Assembly: GCA_000328365.1 (NCBI GenBank)
Contig: KB300643.1
Coordinates: forward strand, 29,723 to 93,722
Reading direction: 5' to 3'
Length of the DNA stretch: 64,000 nt
Source: Capitella teleta
Lineage: Eukaryota > Annelida > Polychaeta > Capitellidae
Shown here: piece after piece, positions 10,917-24,700 of the stretch
How positions within the stretch are numbered: the first letter of the stretch is position 1
Layout of the letters: each line of letters starts with the position of its first letter
Program-made: the position numbers and the translations under genes
The notes under the pieces: model-generated
The model's database searches: none
Told to the model about the DNA's origin: nothing
The model's input: only the letters and a program-made list of their open reading frames with translations

Positions 10917-13055
10917 CAGAATACTCTCAAGTCCGAATACTCACAAGTTTGAATACTCTCAAGTCTGAATACTCTCAAGTCTGAATACTCTCAAGTATGA
11001 ATACTCTCAAGTCCGAATACTCTCAAGTCTGAATACTCTCAAGTCCGAATACTCTCAAGTCCGAATACTCTCAATGCTCTCAAGTCCGAATACTCTCAAT
11101 GCTCTCAAGTCCGAATACTCTCAAGTCCGAATACTCACAAGTTTGAATACTCACAAGTTCGAATGCGCACCAGTCTGAATACTCTCAAGTCTGAATACTC
11201 TAAAGTCTGAATACTCTCAAGTCCGAATACTCTCAAGTCTGAATACTCTCAAGTCCGAATACTCACAAGTTTGAATACTCACAAGTTTGAATACTCACAA
11301 GTTCGAATGCGCACAAGTCTGAATACTCTCAAGTCTGAATACTCTCAAGTCTGAATACTCTCAAGTCTGAATACTCTCAAGTCCGAATACTCACAAGTTT
11401 GAATACTCACAAGTTTGAATACTCACAAGTTCGAATGCGCACAAGTCTGAATACTCTCAAGTCTGAATACTCTCAAGTCTGAATACTCTCAAGTCTGAAT
11501 ACTCTCAAGTCCGAATACTCTCAAGTCCGAATACTCTCAAGTCCGAATACTCACAAGTTTGAATACTCACAAGTTCGAATGCGCACAAGTCTGAATACTC
11601 TCAAGTCTGAATACTCTCAAGTCTGAATACTCTCAAGTCCGAATACTCTCAAGTCCGAATACTCTCAAGTCCGAAAACTCACAAGTTTGAATACTCACAA
11701 GTTCGAATGCGCACAAGTCTGAATACTCTCAAGTCTGAATACTCTCAAGTCCGAATACTCTCAAGTCCGAGTACTCTCAAGTCCGAAAACTCACAAGTTT
11801 GAATACTCACAAGTTCGAATGCGCACAAGTCTGAATACTCTCAAGTCTGAATACTCTCAAGTCTGAATACTCTCAAGTCTGAATACTCTCAAGTCTGAAT
11901 ACTCTCAAGTCTGAATACTCTCAAGTCCGAATACTCTCAAGTCCGAAAACTCGCAAGTTTGAATACTCACAAGTTCGAATGCGCACAAGTCTGAATACTC
12001 TCAAGTCTGAATACTCTCAAGTCTGAATACTCTCAAGTCTGAATACTCTCAAGTCTGAATACTCTCAAGTCCGAATACTCTCAAGTCCGAATACTCTCAA
12101 GTCCGAAAACTCACAAGTTTGAATACTCACAAGTTCGAATGCGCACAAGTCTGAATACTCTCAAGTCTGAATACTCTCAAGTCTGAATACTCTCAAGTCC
12201 GAATACTCTCAAGTCCGAATACTTCACAAGTCCAAATACTCTTAAGTCCGAATATTCTAAATACTCACAAGTTCGAATTCTCTCAAGTCCGAATACTCTC
12301 AATACTCACAAGTCCGAATACTCTCAAGTCCGAATACTCACAAGTCCGAATTCTCTCAAGTCCGAATACTCTCAAGCCCGAATTCCCTCAAGTCCGAATT
12401 CTCTAAAGTCCGAATACTCACAAGTCCGAATTCTCTCAAGTCCGAATACTCACAAGTCCGAATACTCTCAAGTCCGAATACTCTCAAGTCCGAATACTCA
12501 CAAGTCCGAATTCTCTCAAGTCCGAATACTCTCAAGCCCGAATTCCCTCAAGTCCGAATACTCTAAAGTCCGAATACTCACAAGTCCGAATTCTCTCAAG
12601 TCCGAATACTCACAAGTCCGAATTCTCTCAAGTCCGAATTCTCTCAAGTCCGAATACTCACAAGTCCGAATTCTCTCAAGTCCGAATTCTCTCAAGTCCG
12701 AATACTCACAAGTCCGAATTCTCTCAACTCTGAATACTCACAAGTCCGAATTCTCTCAACTCTGAATACTCTCAATACTCACAAGTCCGAATACTCTCAA
12801 GTCCGAATATTCACAAGTTCGAATTCTCTCAAGTTCGAATATTCACAAGTCCGAATTCTCTCAACTCCGAGTCTCAATACTCACAAGTCCGAATACTCTC
12901 AAGTCCGAATATTCACAAGTTCGAATTCTCTCAAGTCCGAATACTCTCAAGTCCGAATACTCACAAGCTCGAATGCGCACAAGTCCGAATACTCTCAAGT
13001 CCGAATACTCACAAGTTCGAATGCGCACAAGTCCAAATACTCTCACAAGTCCGAG
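10917..13055. repeat. Minisatellite of 16-bp units with higher-order structure
   Basis: About 130 copies of a 16-bp unit, GAATACTCTCAAGTCC or close variants (TCTC/TCAC, CC/CT/TT, AATACT/AATTCT). A marker variant, GAATGCGCACAAGTCT, recurs at 11161, 11305, 11433, 11577, 11705, 11817, 11977 and 12137. All these spacings are exact multiples of 16 (7 to 10 units), so larger blocks were copied as units. From about 12200 to 12960 a different variant rich in GAATTCTCTC dominates and the register is less regular. The marker returns at 12971 and 13019. Because 16 is not a multiple of 3, all three frames are used and no protein is likely. Confidence 0.95.
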
Positions 13056-16000
13056 TTCACAAAGGTTTTGGTTAGGCTGGTTAGGTTCACGACCGAGAGA
13101 CGCCTGGCGGGATCCAGGTGCGTCGGTAGGGCCAGAGAAGAATAACGCCAGTGGCCTCAATGTTAGCAAGTGGAATGATCAGAATCGCCTTCAACACCTG
13201 ATGGTCTAAGGCAGAGCAGGGATGTCATAACGCCCGCTGAAATTCTAATTAGGCGATGTTCCGCCTGGCACAAGGCTTCAGTTGATTCGTTTTCTCATGG
13301 AGGAATGGAAGCACGGCATCTCAGAAGGATGAATTGCCGAAAAGAGCCACCCATATTGATGCAATTATGTTTTAAAACGGCAATAAATTACACGTATCAA
13401 TACGATGAGCTTAACTTCGTTCTATACTTCGGCTGTACATGCATATACGCCCGTTAGTAAAACGAGCGACACAGCCGATCTCTGCTGGAGAATGCGATGA
13501 GGATGGTCAAGAGTTGGACAACAGAGATCGCTCATGATCCTCGCTGTCTGAAGAAGAGGTGCTCGGACTTTAGAAGCTGTTCTATGCAGTACACTATAAT
13601 TATATTATATAAGAACTCAAGAAGCTATAGTCTCCATATTTACGAATCGAGGCGTCTGTATGCTCCCCATGTTTGTCTCTAAATCTGGGCAAAGAGACGA
13701 CACTCTGTCTACGTATTTCCGATGCAGTGCTTCAACATTCATCGCGACCATGGGTTTATTTTTATTATTTATGCAGAACTACGGAATGTCTCCCAATAAC
13801 TGCCAATGCAGCTCCCGATTTCCCCGTAATATCTGCATGGCAAATGGAGCAAGCGATTCATTGCTCCTAATTTATATGGCGGCTTCTTAAAACGTTTATT
13901 AATTGTCTGATCTTTCCTCTTTTCTGGTGTGCGGGGGAAAAGAACCGTGATAACGGAACGTGACATGGGCTGTGCATGAGGGACAGTGTAACATTTGACG
14001 CATGCGCAATGGTGCCCCAAATCGACCGTCGACACAATCAGGGGGGAAAAATGAAATTTCTGTTCACGAGATTTCTTGGAATGCGATCTTAGCTGACGAG
14101 AGTTATGGGGCCACAAAACCTCGACTTCCGGTTGCCTGGTAGCGCTGACGTGAGGTTTAGAAGAAGCACATCTGGTCGAAGCATTACTTTCGTCTAATGT
14201 TCTTCAATGACTTCGGCAGGTTCGGCGAACGTGACAAAATGGTTGAAGGCTTGTTTGTAAGCAACGCTTTGAGAAGTGTGTAAATAAACCTCCAAGAGAT
14301 ACATTCAATCCAACTGCGTCTCTTTCTCTCTAGAGCCCCGTGCGTCATAAGGTGGATAAGTGAAACCCGCTTATGATGGTCAAGACAGGGTGAGAGATCC
14401 CACGGCTCATTCATTTGCATATATGCAAATTGGGGGTTCATCTGGCGACAGGTTCAACCCCGGTCAGGGACACGATGAACACCTCGAATAACACGTGATC
14501 GGCTGCACAACCGATCCACTTATGAATCCAACAGAAGGTGAGATTGACTTAACCGCTCGCCTCCTCCTCCTCCTCCTCCTCTCTCCTCCTCCTCCTCCTC
14601 CTCATCCTCTGGGCCTGATGACCTTTTTGCCCGATTTCAATACAGACGCAGCGGCGAAGACAAACAAGGGCGCCTCCTCAGCCCTCGAAGGGAGTGAGAA
14701 AACATCCATCTCTCGCATTCCCGAAGGGGATCGACAACATGCCAGCCACGGCTTCATCTACAAGCTGATTGAATTACAGTCGTCTCAGCATTACTGCCCA
14801 ATGCGAAGGAACAATTCTTACCGATAAATATAGAAGCCTCTTCGTGGTTCATCCGTCGCAGGAATTGCACCTTCTTCACTTTCCCTGTCTTCGATTTCCA
14901 TTTCGATTATCTTTCGTTCCGTGTATTCCTCGTTGAAACATCTTAAGCAACCACTATTGGCGAAATCCATCGATGGACATTGTCACAGAACTGGGAGATG
15001 TTTCAGAAGAACTAATTAAACCTGATTCTCACTCGTCATTCATAAGTATCCTCATTTGCTCCTAATATACGTTCAATTTCGATCTCTTTGTCTGCATCAT
15101 GTGATCAATTACTAGTAGATTCTGGTTCAGAGGATGGTTCCTCATCAGAGGATAGAGGGCCACACCCTTGCATGCGTGCGACGGTGCCTCGGTGACGTAA
15201 TTGGGGTTGGGGGTGGGGGCGAAGTGACCTGGAATTGGGCACATCAAAGGGTCATGATGAGCGCTTCGTGCATTCGCCTCATGTGAAATTCATTTGATGG
15301 GTTTGCAACGGAAGGATGTGTGTGCGATGGTCATTTCGTCTACTGTATTTGCGCGTAATTGAATCTCATACCTGAGACAGTGATGACTGATCCACGCTGA
15401 GTGTCTCCTCTCTCGGTCCGAGTGCAATGCTCTTCTTCATTTAGCTGCAGATGCTATCGATGCCGACGAAGAGGCCCTCGTACAAGGACGTTACGTAAGC
15501 TTCAGATCCCCAGGTGCCGTCATTCCGATGTATAATTGGTGTTGACAGCATCAGTCGCATTAACGGTGCCTCAAATGCCATGACTCCGTCAGTAGCGCAG
15601 TGTTTGCAAGCGAAATTACCTACGTCGCAATCAGCCTCTCTTTTCGCATTCATGTTGATCCGATTATATCGCATCGCAGCAGAACACCTTAATAACTCTA
15701 ACCTACAGCAAGAGTATAAAAAAACCCGGATCAAAGGGATCTCTGGGTCGTGTAATTAAAACCCGTGGAAGGCAGAACCCTTGTTGAAAAGATATACTGT
15801 CCAGGGGGGCCGTATCAATGACTGCAGGCCGGGAGTTCCCGGGATGCGGAATGGCGAGGCAGACGTTGCCGCTTTCAACGCTTCGCAGAAGTGCAAATAG
15901 AGCCTCGGATTTGATACATTAGCCTGACACCGCGTGTCTTTTACCGCACAGACGGCGCTGCAAATTGCTTTCGCAGGTTCCATCTCTTGAAGTGAGACTG

Positions 16001-19000
16001 CAATGGAAAACACGTGTTTCGGGGGCGAACAGGAGCGGCTTCTTCTTCACACGAGTCTTCTCCGCGTCCGAGCAGCAGTCGACGTTTCCGATTGATTTGC
16101 CTCACTCGAAAACCGGGACCAGGGTCTTACTTGGTCGAATGCAACAGTCGAAATTCCATTCCTGTCAACGCATGCTTTGGTTTTATAATGATTACAAATC
16201 ATTCCCTTGAACTTATATTGCCGCAACTGGATCAGTCGGTCATGCGTCACTCGTCGGTGGCGTAAACATTTCAGAGAGATATTCAGAAGCAGTTTTGTGA
16301 GAAGTCGGGTGAATACGTGCATCGCATTATTACCTGAGACAAATTACATAATCAGAGCCACGTGTAAGTGAATTGCGCAGATGGCAAACAGCGCGGCCCA
16401 CTTCCCGCGCGCAGACGTCGAAATTGAAAGCAGGGCGGTGGGATGTTTGCGATACATGTACACCCTCTCCACCCTTCTCTCCCAGCGCCGCTAACAATCT
16501 CCGCTCACTCAATCTTCTGCCACCTTTTGCGCTGAAATTGGGAAATGTCCTGTGCCAAGAACGTCTCCAATCTCGGTTCCCGTGACGCCGTCTCAAGATT
16601 AGTGAGCGGGACGCTTATTAATCGAGGCAGATTGACAATGGTATATATACCTCATTTGTACTTTATTTCATGAAATATAAACATATATTATATGTATAAT
16701 AATGGGGCCAACAACGCAATGTGTGGGATTTGACGTCGATGTCATGCGATGCCTTTTGCGCCAAATTCTCATGCAGCCCATTCACATCTACACGTCGAGT
16801 TCATCTGAATTGCAGGTCCTATTTATTCGCTAAAACGACATCAAAGGGGTCTCTGAGGCGCCATTCTTGCATCTTGATGTAAGCGCAGTGCTCTGATCTG
16901 TGGAATATGGTGAATATACATGCAGGGTGCTCCATCGGATCATTGCACAGTTCGTAAATTGCTCAACAGGCCGTGGGTTGTTGTGACAGGTGAATCTATG
17001 CTCGTTAGCAGTGATCAGCTGCCTGTCAGAAGGATCTTCGACTGAATGTGCGAAGATTCGTTTCTCTCTCGCTCTCCGGAGCCCCAATGAGAGCCACCCG
17101 CGAGAGAGAGCTTCCAGATGCAAGCGTAAATCACTCGCTCGGCGTCGATCTGTTCGCCGTTTCATTGGCAAATTATTCTGTATGAATTATCCGCAAAATG
17201 AAATCACGGAACCGCAAGCACGGAATGGAAAACACGCGCCACGCAAAACGAAACGTAACAGCGTAAGGTTTATGGATCACTTTTATGGCCACACGACACG
17301 CATCTATACGTGGCGGTACAAAGGTGTGCAATTGAATTGGGCTATAGTGTGTGCTGTGGTGTGCTGCATGTGGTGTGCTGCACTGCTTATTCGTATACTT
17401 GTATCTGTCAAGATAACGATTTTTTTTTACGGGTGGAGAACTTGTATTGATCTGCTAAAGAACGAGATTGATCAGCCACGACTTCCGATTTCTGACAACA
17501 GAGTAGGCCCAAGAGAGAGGCGTGAGTGGCATATACGTACGGCACTGCGCCCTCTGTCAAAATTACAAACGTCTGCTTTCTCCTGTTACAGGAATTATGC
17601 GATGAAGTCGCCAATCCCTTGGAAGTGCTATCTGACCAACACACCACGCACGTCTTGTGCCAGTGAATCAGAATTATGCGCTGATTGCAATGAGACGAAA
17701 CCGCGTCGTTGGAGGCTGACGCTGCATCTGGGGAGGAGACCGGAGTGAGTGACCCCTGGAGTCGCCAGGGAGCTGGGTGCGGCTGATGCATGGTTCCCGC
17801 TGGTCACTCGCCGATATGGGGCAGCTGACAGATGATTGCATTCCTATGATGGACGGCACGCCCCAATAACAAAACCACGCGCCCAACCCGGCTGTTGATG
17901 AACATGTTGACAATTGGAACGGGGTACGAGCGACAGGCTAGACGCATCGCCTGGGGATGCACGATGAGAATTTCGTAATTGAGGGGGTCATCAACAAAGC
18001 GCCCTGCCGAGTGAATTCACTCAGCCCCCTCGCTCTCTCGTGATCGGTGCCCCCGGGCGGCTTTGTCGAACTGAAGCTCAAATACGGGCTCAGTTTCATT
18101 ACTCATCTGAATGCATTCGAAGCTACAACAGCAGAAAATTGCGGGCGAAAACAAGGCTGAAAAGAGACGACTGTGAGGGTCTGGCGTGGCCTGCGGTCTT
18201 TGCTTTAATTGGGCGCTTAGAGTGGCGGTGTTTTTGCAGCAGATTGGCAGCATTCCTCGCCGTGTTCTTGATTCACAAATCAATTTGTCATTTGAGGTTT
18301 CGTAACCACTCGGTAAGAGGGGGGGGGGGCATTTGAGATGCTATGAAGCATTGAATGCACACAAAAGGCTGGAATTGCCTCTTGACGGCCATTCGCACGT
18401 GTTAGCCAAAACAACAATGCCTCGCTCGCTATTCTGCGCGAATGGCCACTTATGCAAGTGTTGAGGTGAACCTTGACGCTTATGCTAGAATCTAATTATA
18501 CGGACGCTGGTTTAATCCCTCGCTAAAAGGTGTTGAAACTTGTTTTCCCTAAAGCAAGCGAGAGAGAAAAGAGATGAAAACTTACATAATTTCAAGGGAA
18601 GAATTTGCCTGCGAGCAATTTGTACCCGTTGATAAACTACCGAGTTCCACTATTTCACAAATTACAAAGTTTTCTGTGTGTAGCCCTGACTATTTCCCAG
18701 AAGGCGTCAGTGCAGTGTTGCTGTGATACATGGTGAGCATTAACTCATCACAAATCACACGAAAGCGATACATCCGTACAAAGCGCCCTCTGCACGCGAG
18801 CGCAAAAAGCGCTGAAATTCCATCCGACCTCGACGATCAATCTGTCGGAAGGTCCATTTGAGGAGGCTGCCATGCAACCACGGGTCACTTGCTGTGGCTG
18901 ACCCTATTTGACCAAGGGTCATCGCTGGAGAAGCGGGGCGGGACGAGACAAAGCAGGGCCTGGTTTCTGCTGCTGCTGCTGCCGTCCTCTCCGATTGGCT

Positions 19001-21753
19001 GCATGACGACGGAGCTGCTAGTGTTCAGCCTCAAATCGACACCAGCCGCACTGCATGGCGAGTGAGCGGAGAGCGACGGATGTACTTCTATCGGATAGCA
19101 CACCAAGTGCAAATCAGTGAAGGAATCAGTGAACTCGTAGGATTATATTGTAACGCAGAAGCCACCGGTAAGAAGTGTTTAAAGTGTCGTTCGCGTGCAA
19201 ACATCATGGTCCCGATCGGGAATTGGAATAAAACGATCTGTGCCTAAAATGTTCACGGATAATTCCGTGAGGTCCGACATAGCAAAAGCGACTTACGTTG
19301 AAACCAAATGCATTCACTTTTGTTTTCATATAATTACTAGTAGTAACAAGAAGTTTAATCAGCTGAATTGGATCGATTCCACCGATGATCGATTTCATTC
19401 GCGCGTTTGGTTAAAACTGATATAATATATTTGTATATCATTCGTGATTTTATGATGACAATGTTGTCAACAATATTATATTCATCGCAACGGGAAGAGC
19501 TAATTGAACTCATCGCACCAATCACGGCTTACTATCTAAATTGCGACTGAGCGTTAATTGGCGATCTTCCTAATTGGGCTTCTGGTCGCATGGTGTCATT
19601 GCACGTGAAGGACCAATGATTACGTAACACACACAGTGACACACTCGAATCGCAACAACTCAACCGCTGAGTGCTAATTTGTTTTTTAAACACAATAACC
19701 CCTTTTCGTTTATATGACGTCACACTCTGCTTCCTACTGCATGACGTAATGTCCATCGTATTTCTCTGCTATGTAAAATTCACTCATTTTCAAACCAGAA
19801 CCATTCAAGAATTACACTTTCGACCGAGTACCATGCTTAATGATAACAGCAACCAATGTTCAATACGGAATTCGCCTAATTCTGATAGAAATGTCCACGT
19901 ATGATGTGTTTATGCGCCGGTGAAGTGCAGTATTGCGCTATTTACGGGGCGGGGGAGGGGCAGACGGATGCCGTTCAAAGCCTCTCTCAACGCTCGTATT
20001 TTATCTGATATGGAAACTTTACCCAGATCCGTAGAATCGCGCCAAGGGTCCGGATCTGGGATCTGATCCCCATCGGATCACGTAGCAGCTATCAGATGCA
20101 GACAATGATCCAGGACTGGCTGATCTTGCTGCATCGTGGTAGAGTAAGTAAATATATACATTCATGATTGGCGTATGGACTGCATGCAGGCATAGCGTGA
20201 ATTCGGCATGCATGAAACACGTGTACATGTGTAATGTTGTGTGTTGCCAAGGGAAGACCAAACGCTCCTCAATTCAGCTTCGCCTCATTTACGAAGTTTG
20301 CATGAATATCAAATGAAGGAAGCTGCGATCAATCATGACGCCATCCAATGTGGATGTCGCACTCCCATACCCACACTGCCCAGTCACGGGGCATGCCGCC
20401 GATCATGTTGGTCACCAAGCATTCGTTGACCTCTGCCAGCGGGCGGTCCGCACCCTCCCACCCCTTTCATCCGCAATGCGCAATATCGCCGTGGATGGAG
20501 CCGTCAGACAAACAGCGGTCGGCGTTGTTTCCTCAAACATGAATGCTGGGCGCGTGCGCTCAATTCGACCTCGGAGACGGCGACCATTGTTGGATGAGAT
20601 GCCGATGGACGGCCTGCAAACGAGGCCTACTTCGTCAGCACTCTGCCTCCGAGCTACAATGTTGCTAACCGGCGACCGAGCAGCTATCATCAAAGGCATC
20701 ATTCTCGGCCAGTGGCTTTGATCAAAGAGTATTGTTGCTTTCCTCCTCATGCCCGCGTACGGCTCGTCTACTCGCGTCGGCGGCGTATCGCGAATGCACT
20801 GGGTTAAGTGATTTACTCGGCGAATGCAAAAGAATGCGTTGTGTCTCCCGCATTTGCAATTCCTAATGGGCAGCCATGGGACGAGGACGCATGCGCACTG
20901 AACAGCTCCTTCTTTGCTGCTTCCGCTGATTGGTAGATATTCTGAATGCGGTTTTGTTGCCGGAGCAATATGCTGCGTGGAGACGCCGACATGCAAAGAG
21001 AAGTCTCCGCGAGAAGCACTTGAACCAAGCGATTCAAAACCAGTGTTGCGTGCGCAAACGAGGTTCCTCACTTTGACAATTTCATGGCAATTTCCAGCTC
21101 TGCTTCTCTCTAATGGGGTTTGCTTTAAAGTGACCGCCATTTGCTGAATGCAACCACACACTTTGCTCCCAATTATCGCCCACCTGGGCCCCATCAAAAG
21201 CCGTTCAGAAGTTTCCAAAAGATCTGTCATATTTGCTGAAAAAACATCGCATTTGCGCCTTTCAAAGATGCTCGCTGCGTCGGATTTATGGCACGAGACC
21301 TACGGGGTTAGTTTCACGCCAACGAGCGCGAAACATTCGAGCAATGATCTGAACGAGAGGCGACTTCTCTTGTAGCGACTTTTCCAACCTTGGATCACAG
21401 CGAAGAGTTCTGTAATTTCACACTTGTGTCGCATTGATGAGATCCGAATTACGTTTCATATTCGACCCTTTATGTCCCTTTCATCAATCTCACCTCCTGC
21501 TTCAAAGGTGTTTAATTGATCGGCGATAAAAAGCAATGAAAGGTGAATCGTGAGACGAAATCAAGTTGAGCTTCGTTTCAGAAGCGAATCGATTCGAGAG
21601 GAGGGGGCGCGACTGTAGCGAGAGGTGTTGACTCAGCAGATCAGCTGCCGGATCGGCGCAGATTTTTACACCTTTAAATCCGCTTTGAACAAATCCTTTG
21701 CACTTGAATGGAAATCATGCAGCTACTCTCCTCATTCACGCTTTCTTTTTCAG
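13056..21753. other. Long stretch without a supported gene, upstream of the FREM1-like gene
   Basis: About 8.7 kb of mixed, mostly unique sequence, more GC-rich than the left part of the window. A (CTC)n tract lies at about 14563-14613. Two longish chance-like frames (16990-17748 +, 252 codons; 20412-21230 -, 272 codons) have no recognised motifs. The stretch probably holds the 5' non-coding exon, promoter and distal control DNA of the FREM1-like gene, but I cannot place any of these. Confidence 0.5.
14563..14613. repeat. CTC/CCT trinucleotide microsatellite
   Basis: A nearly pure run of CTC repeats with a few interruptions. Confidence 0.9.
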
Positions 21754-21796
21754 GTGTGTTGCCAACATGGATATCTGGCACAAACATTGATGCAAG
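21754..21796 (+). promoter_or_regulatory. 5' UTR part of FREM1-like exon with upstream ATGs
   Basis: A good 3' splice site (CTTTCTTTTTCAG, ending 21753) comes just before the coding start, so at least one further non-coding exon lies upstream. The short leader holds an ATG opening a seven-codon frame (ATGGATATCTGG...) and another ATG in a frame overlapping the signal peptide, which could lower translation. Confidence 0.55.
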
Positions 21797-24700
21797 ATGC
21801 GGACCCTCGTTCTCTTGCTCGCCCCCCTCTGCCTCCTGCTTCCCTCCCCCTTGACCTGCACCTCAGGCCGCATCACAGTCCGCAGGGGGCGGGAGGTAGT
21901 TCTCACCCGGGAAAACCTTGGAGTGACCCTGAACCCTGACACCGACCTTTGTCGAGTACAAGTTGTGACTGCGGACCCAGCGTCGTCCCGAGTAGGGACC
22001 GTCAGTCCACAGGTGAGTGATCATTTTGCTCACTCAGCACATCTAAATGAACCGTTTCCGTGCATCAAGTTCAACAGGGCGTTTAAATACTAATACGTCT
22101 CTTGAACTTCGCGAGGTTTGCTGCGAGTATTGAGTTGAGCCTTATATACTATAGTTACATAGGCCTTCAAACAAGCGAGTCTTCGTGCACTTTGCTTTTG
22201 TGATCAGCCGTGAAGTTACTTCTCAGAGTGGATTGCCCGTTGTACGTTGCTTCGCATGAGGAGCAGGATTCCTCGACATCCTTTAAAATTACAACTGCAA
22301 TCGCTTTTCAATCTGCTTGCAACTGCAGCTGCGGAATCGACCTTGACGAGAGGCTCCGTGTCGTTCGATCATCAGCTTTCGACGAGCTGCCATCCCGGTT
22401 TCTTTATTGCCAGATATGCAACCCTCGACGACCAGCCGATAAAATCATCGATCTTTGCGGAACGTTCGGCCAAGTAGCATTTGTCTTCGTCGTCATGGCA
22501 ACATAGTTCTCCGGATGCATCTAATCCATCGGGCATCCTTATACGATCCGATCGCACCTGGATCCTACAGGCGCATGCGCTGGGCGGCTCAGGATGATCC
22601 GTCAGGAAAAGGTCAAAGGTGACTACGACGGTGATTTGTGCTGTGGAAGGTCGTTGATTAGGCGGCTAATGGTGTGCATCATGACTACGCAGCTCCTCAT
22701 CTCGGACAGCGTAATTGCCCGGGGAGCATCCCCCTCATTCATCACCACGGATCCGGGATCGATGTTCCGCCTTCTGCCCTGCAATATGCAAATGCGGCGC
22801 AGCAATTAGCCGCGAAGGAGGTCCGAAGGCGTCCCATTTAAATTCCCTGAGGAGCGGCCGAATGACATTCCGATCACCCCACTGCTGTTTTCGCCAAGTG
22901 ACAGCGCAATCAGAGGGAAACAAACCCCTCATCGAGAGCCCATCGCTGCCCTCTTCACAAACTGACCGTCCGGGCTCTTTCATTCTGCAGGTGTGCAAAT
23001 CTCTGCAATCCAATAGGATCAACGCATTTGATCTAGATATATGTTGCGTGGAATTACATTGCGTCGTATGTCGTTGGCCTATTTGGGCCTTGCGGTCCGC
23101 CCGGGGATCGTGCAACGTTTGATGCCCGATCTCATTTCCGGCGCATTCTATTTGTTCTCTCTGTGGGACGCCTCCGTTCCGATGCACAGGAGGCCGTCTG
23201 CTCCCCCGCAGCGGAGAAATATGAACAAGAACTCTGCAGACATTCAAACAATTTGCAAATCTAATCCAGCGCCCAGCAAGGTGGAAGCGGCTTCCATCAG
23301 ACAGCGAATAGCGGAAGAGGAGAAAGGTCGGAGAGGAATTCGCCATCAAGGAGTGAATGTGAGGTCTGATTGAGGTTGCCATGATCATTACCTGGCGAGC
23401 GACATTCGTCTTGTGCATTATTGATGATGCTCCCTGGCACGCATCATTCGTGCTCCGTGCTCTCGTGATGCATGCTGCAGTCTGCCATTAGCACACTGAT
23501 CACCGCGCTGAGCTCCTCAACCTAAGAACATTCGCCTTCGAATATTGCTTTTTGGGAGACGTCATATCTCATCGCTTATTAGTCTTTTGTCGCCGGCGCA
23601 AAGTGGCTGAAGGCGCCGGTGGCCAGAGACGTCCTTGTGTGCCTCCGACGCAGGCGGCAAGCAAACCCCCGCTGATTACCTAGCACAATACATGTAAGAA
23701 CCCTCAACTCCCGCGTTTCATCTCGGGTGGGAACTTGCAATGACTGCTGCGGCAGCGGAATTCCTCTTGCGCCGATGCAATTTCTGTTGTTTCTAATTCT
23801 TCGGTTGCTGCAGTGCAGAAATGTGTGACCAGATGGCGCTCGTGCGAATTGCCTCCCTTGAGATTGCCACGGACATCTCGTTCGATGAGGCGCCTCTGGC
23901 ATCACGACGACCTCTCGGACACTGACTCACGATGCCACTTGGGCACGAAGCTCAGCCCCCTCGGATGAGACAAACAGAGACCCAAGGCTTCGCTTTCCCT
24001 GAATCTCCCACGCGTTGTATATGTACGCAGCGGTCCGTAACTGAGCTCCAAATTGCTATGTACAGCTCGATCCAAAACTGTAATAATCTTCGTTCACTTC
24101 TATTAATACCTTGGCAAATAATGCCACGTGGCGCTTAAACGCCCGTTCTGTCGCTCGATGGGACAACAAATGGGCGTTAAGTCATACATTCGTATGCTCC
24201 AAACAAATGCATACATGTATGTATACACTATAAATGCAACTATGTGGTGAATACTGAAGTATATATTGCATGTGGTCAACGTTGGACGTCAATTTCCTTT
24301 TGGGTGAAATTGCGAGCAGCCCTTTAATCCTAAGCGACATCGCTCTTTAAGGAAATCCCAGCGAGATCTCACCCACTCTCGCATTGTTGCCGAATGCCCT
24401 CCACCGCGAAAGGAAGCCTCCGTCTCTTTCGATTACGTCATCCGAATGACGATGGCGGACTGTATCCTCGACGGCATTCTTCGAGGTCGAATCAAATCAA
24501 GCGCATCACTCAAGATCAATTACTCGGATGTCGGTGAAGACAATCAGCGAATGTTTACATCACGAGAAGGCATCGTTGGAGCGAAATCACTCGCACCGAT
24601 GACCGCACTGTCGATGTCATCAAACTTCCTTTGCTCACTCAACCAATGATGTGATCCACACTTCTAATGTGTAACATTGCGTATAATGTATCCGAACCAC

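Noticed and set aside
13065-13092. GGTTAGG words after the minisatellite, reminiscent of TTAGG telomere repeats
   Set aside because: Only two nearby copies with different spacing, so no telomeric array.
12861-13209. Frames across the minisatellite that give repeated RVFGLVRIRTCEYSDL-like peptides
   Set aside because: They are translations of the 16-bp repeat; the unit length rotates the frame and no start or splice context supports a protein.
14430-14475. GGTTCAACCCC-like text resembling a tRNA B box
   Set aside because: No cloverleaf arms or A box could be fitted upstream.
16990-17748. A 252-codon open frame (+)
   Set aside because: It has no recognised motif or signal, mixed unlikely residue runs, and no exon-like neighbours. 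GC-rich DNA gives such frames by chance, and the opposite strand also has a long frame over the same bases.
20412-21230. A 272-codon open frame (-)
   Set aside because: It is rich in Arg, Cys and Ser without domain pattern, and is overlapped by several open frames on both strands. It looks like chance in GC-rich DNA.
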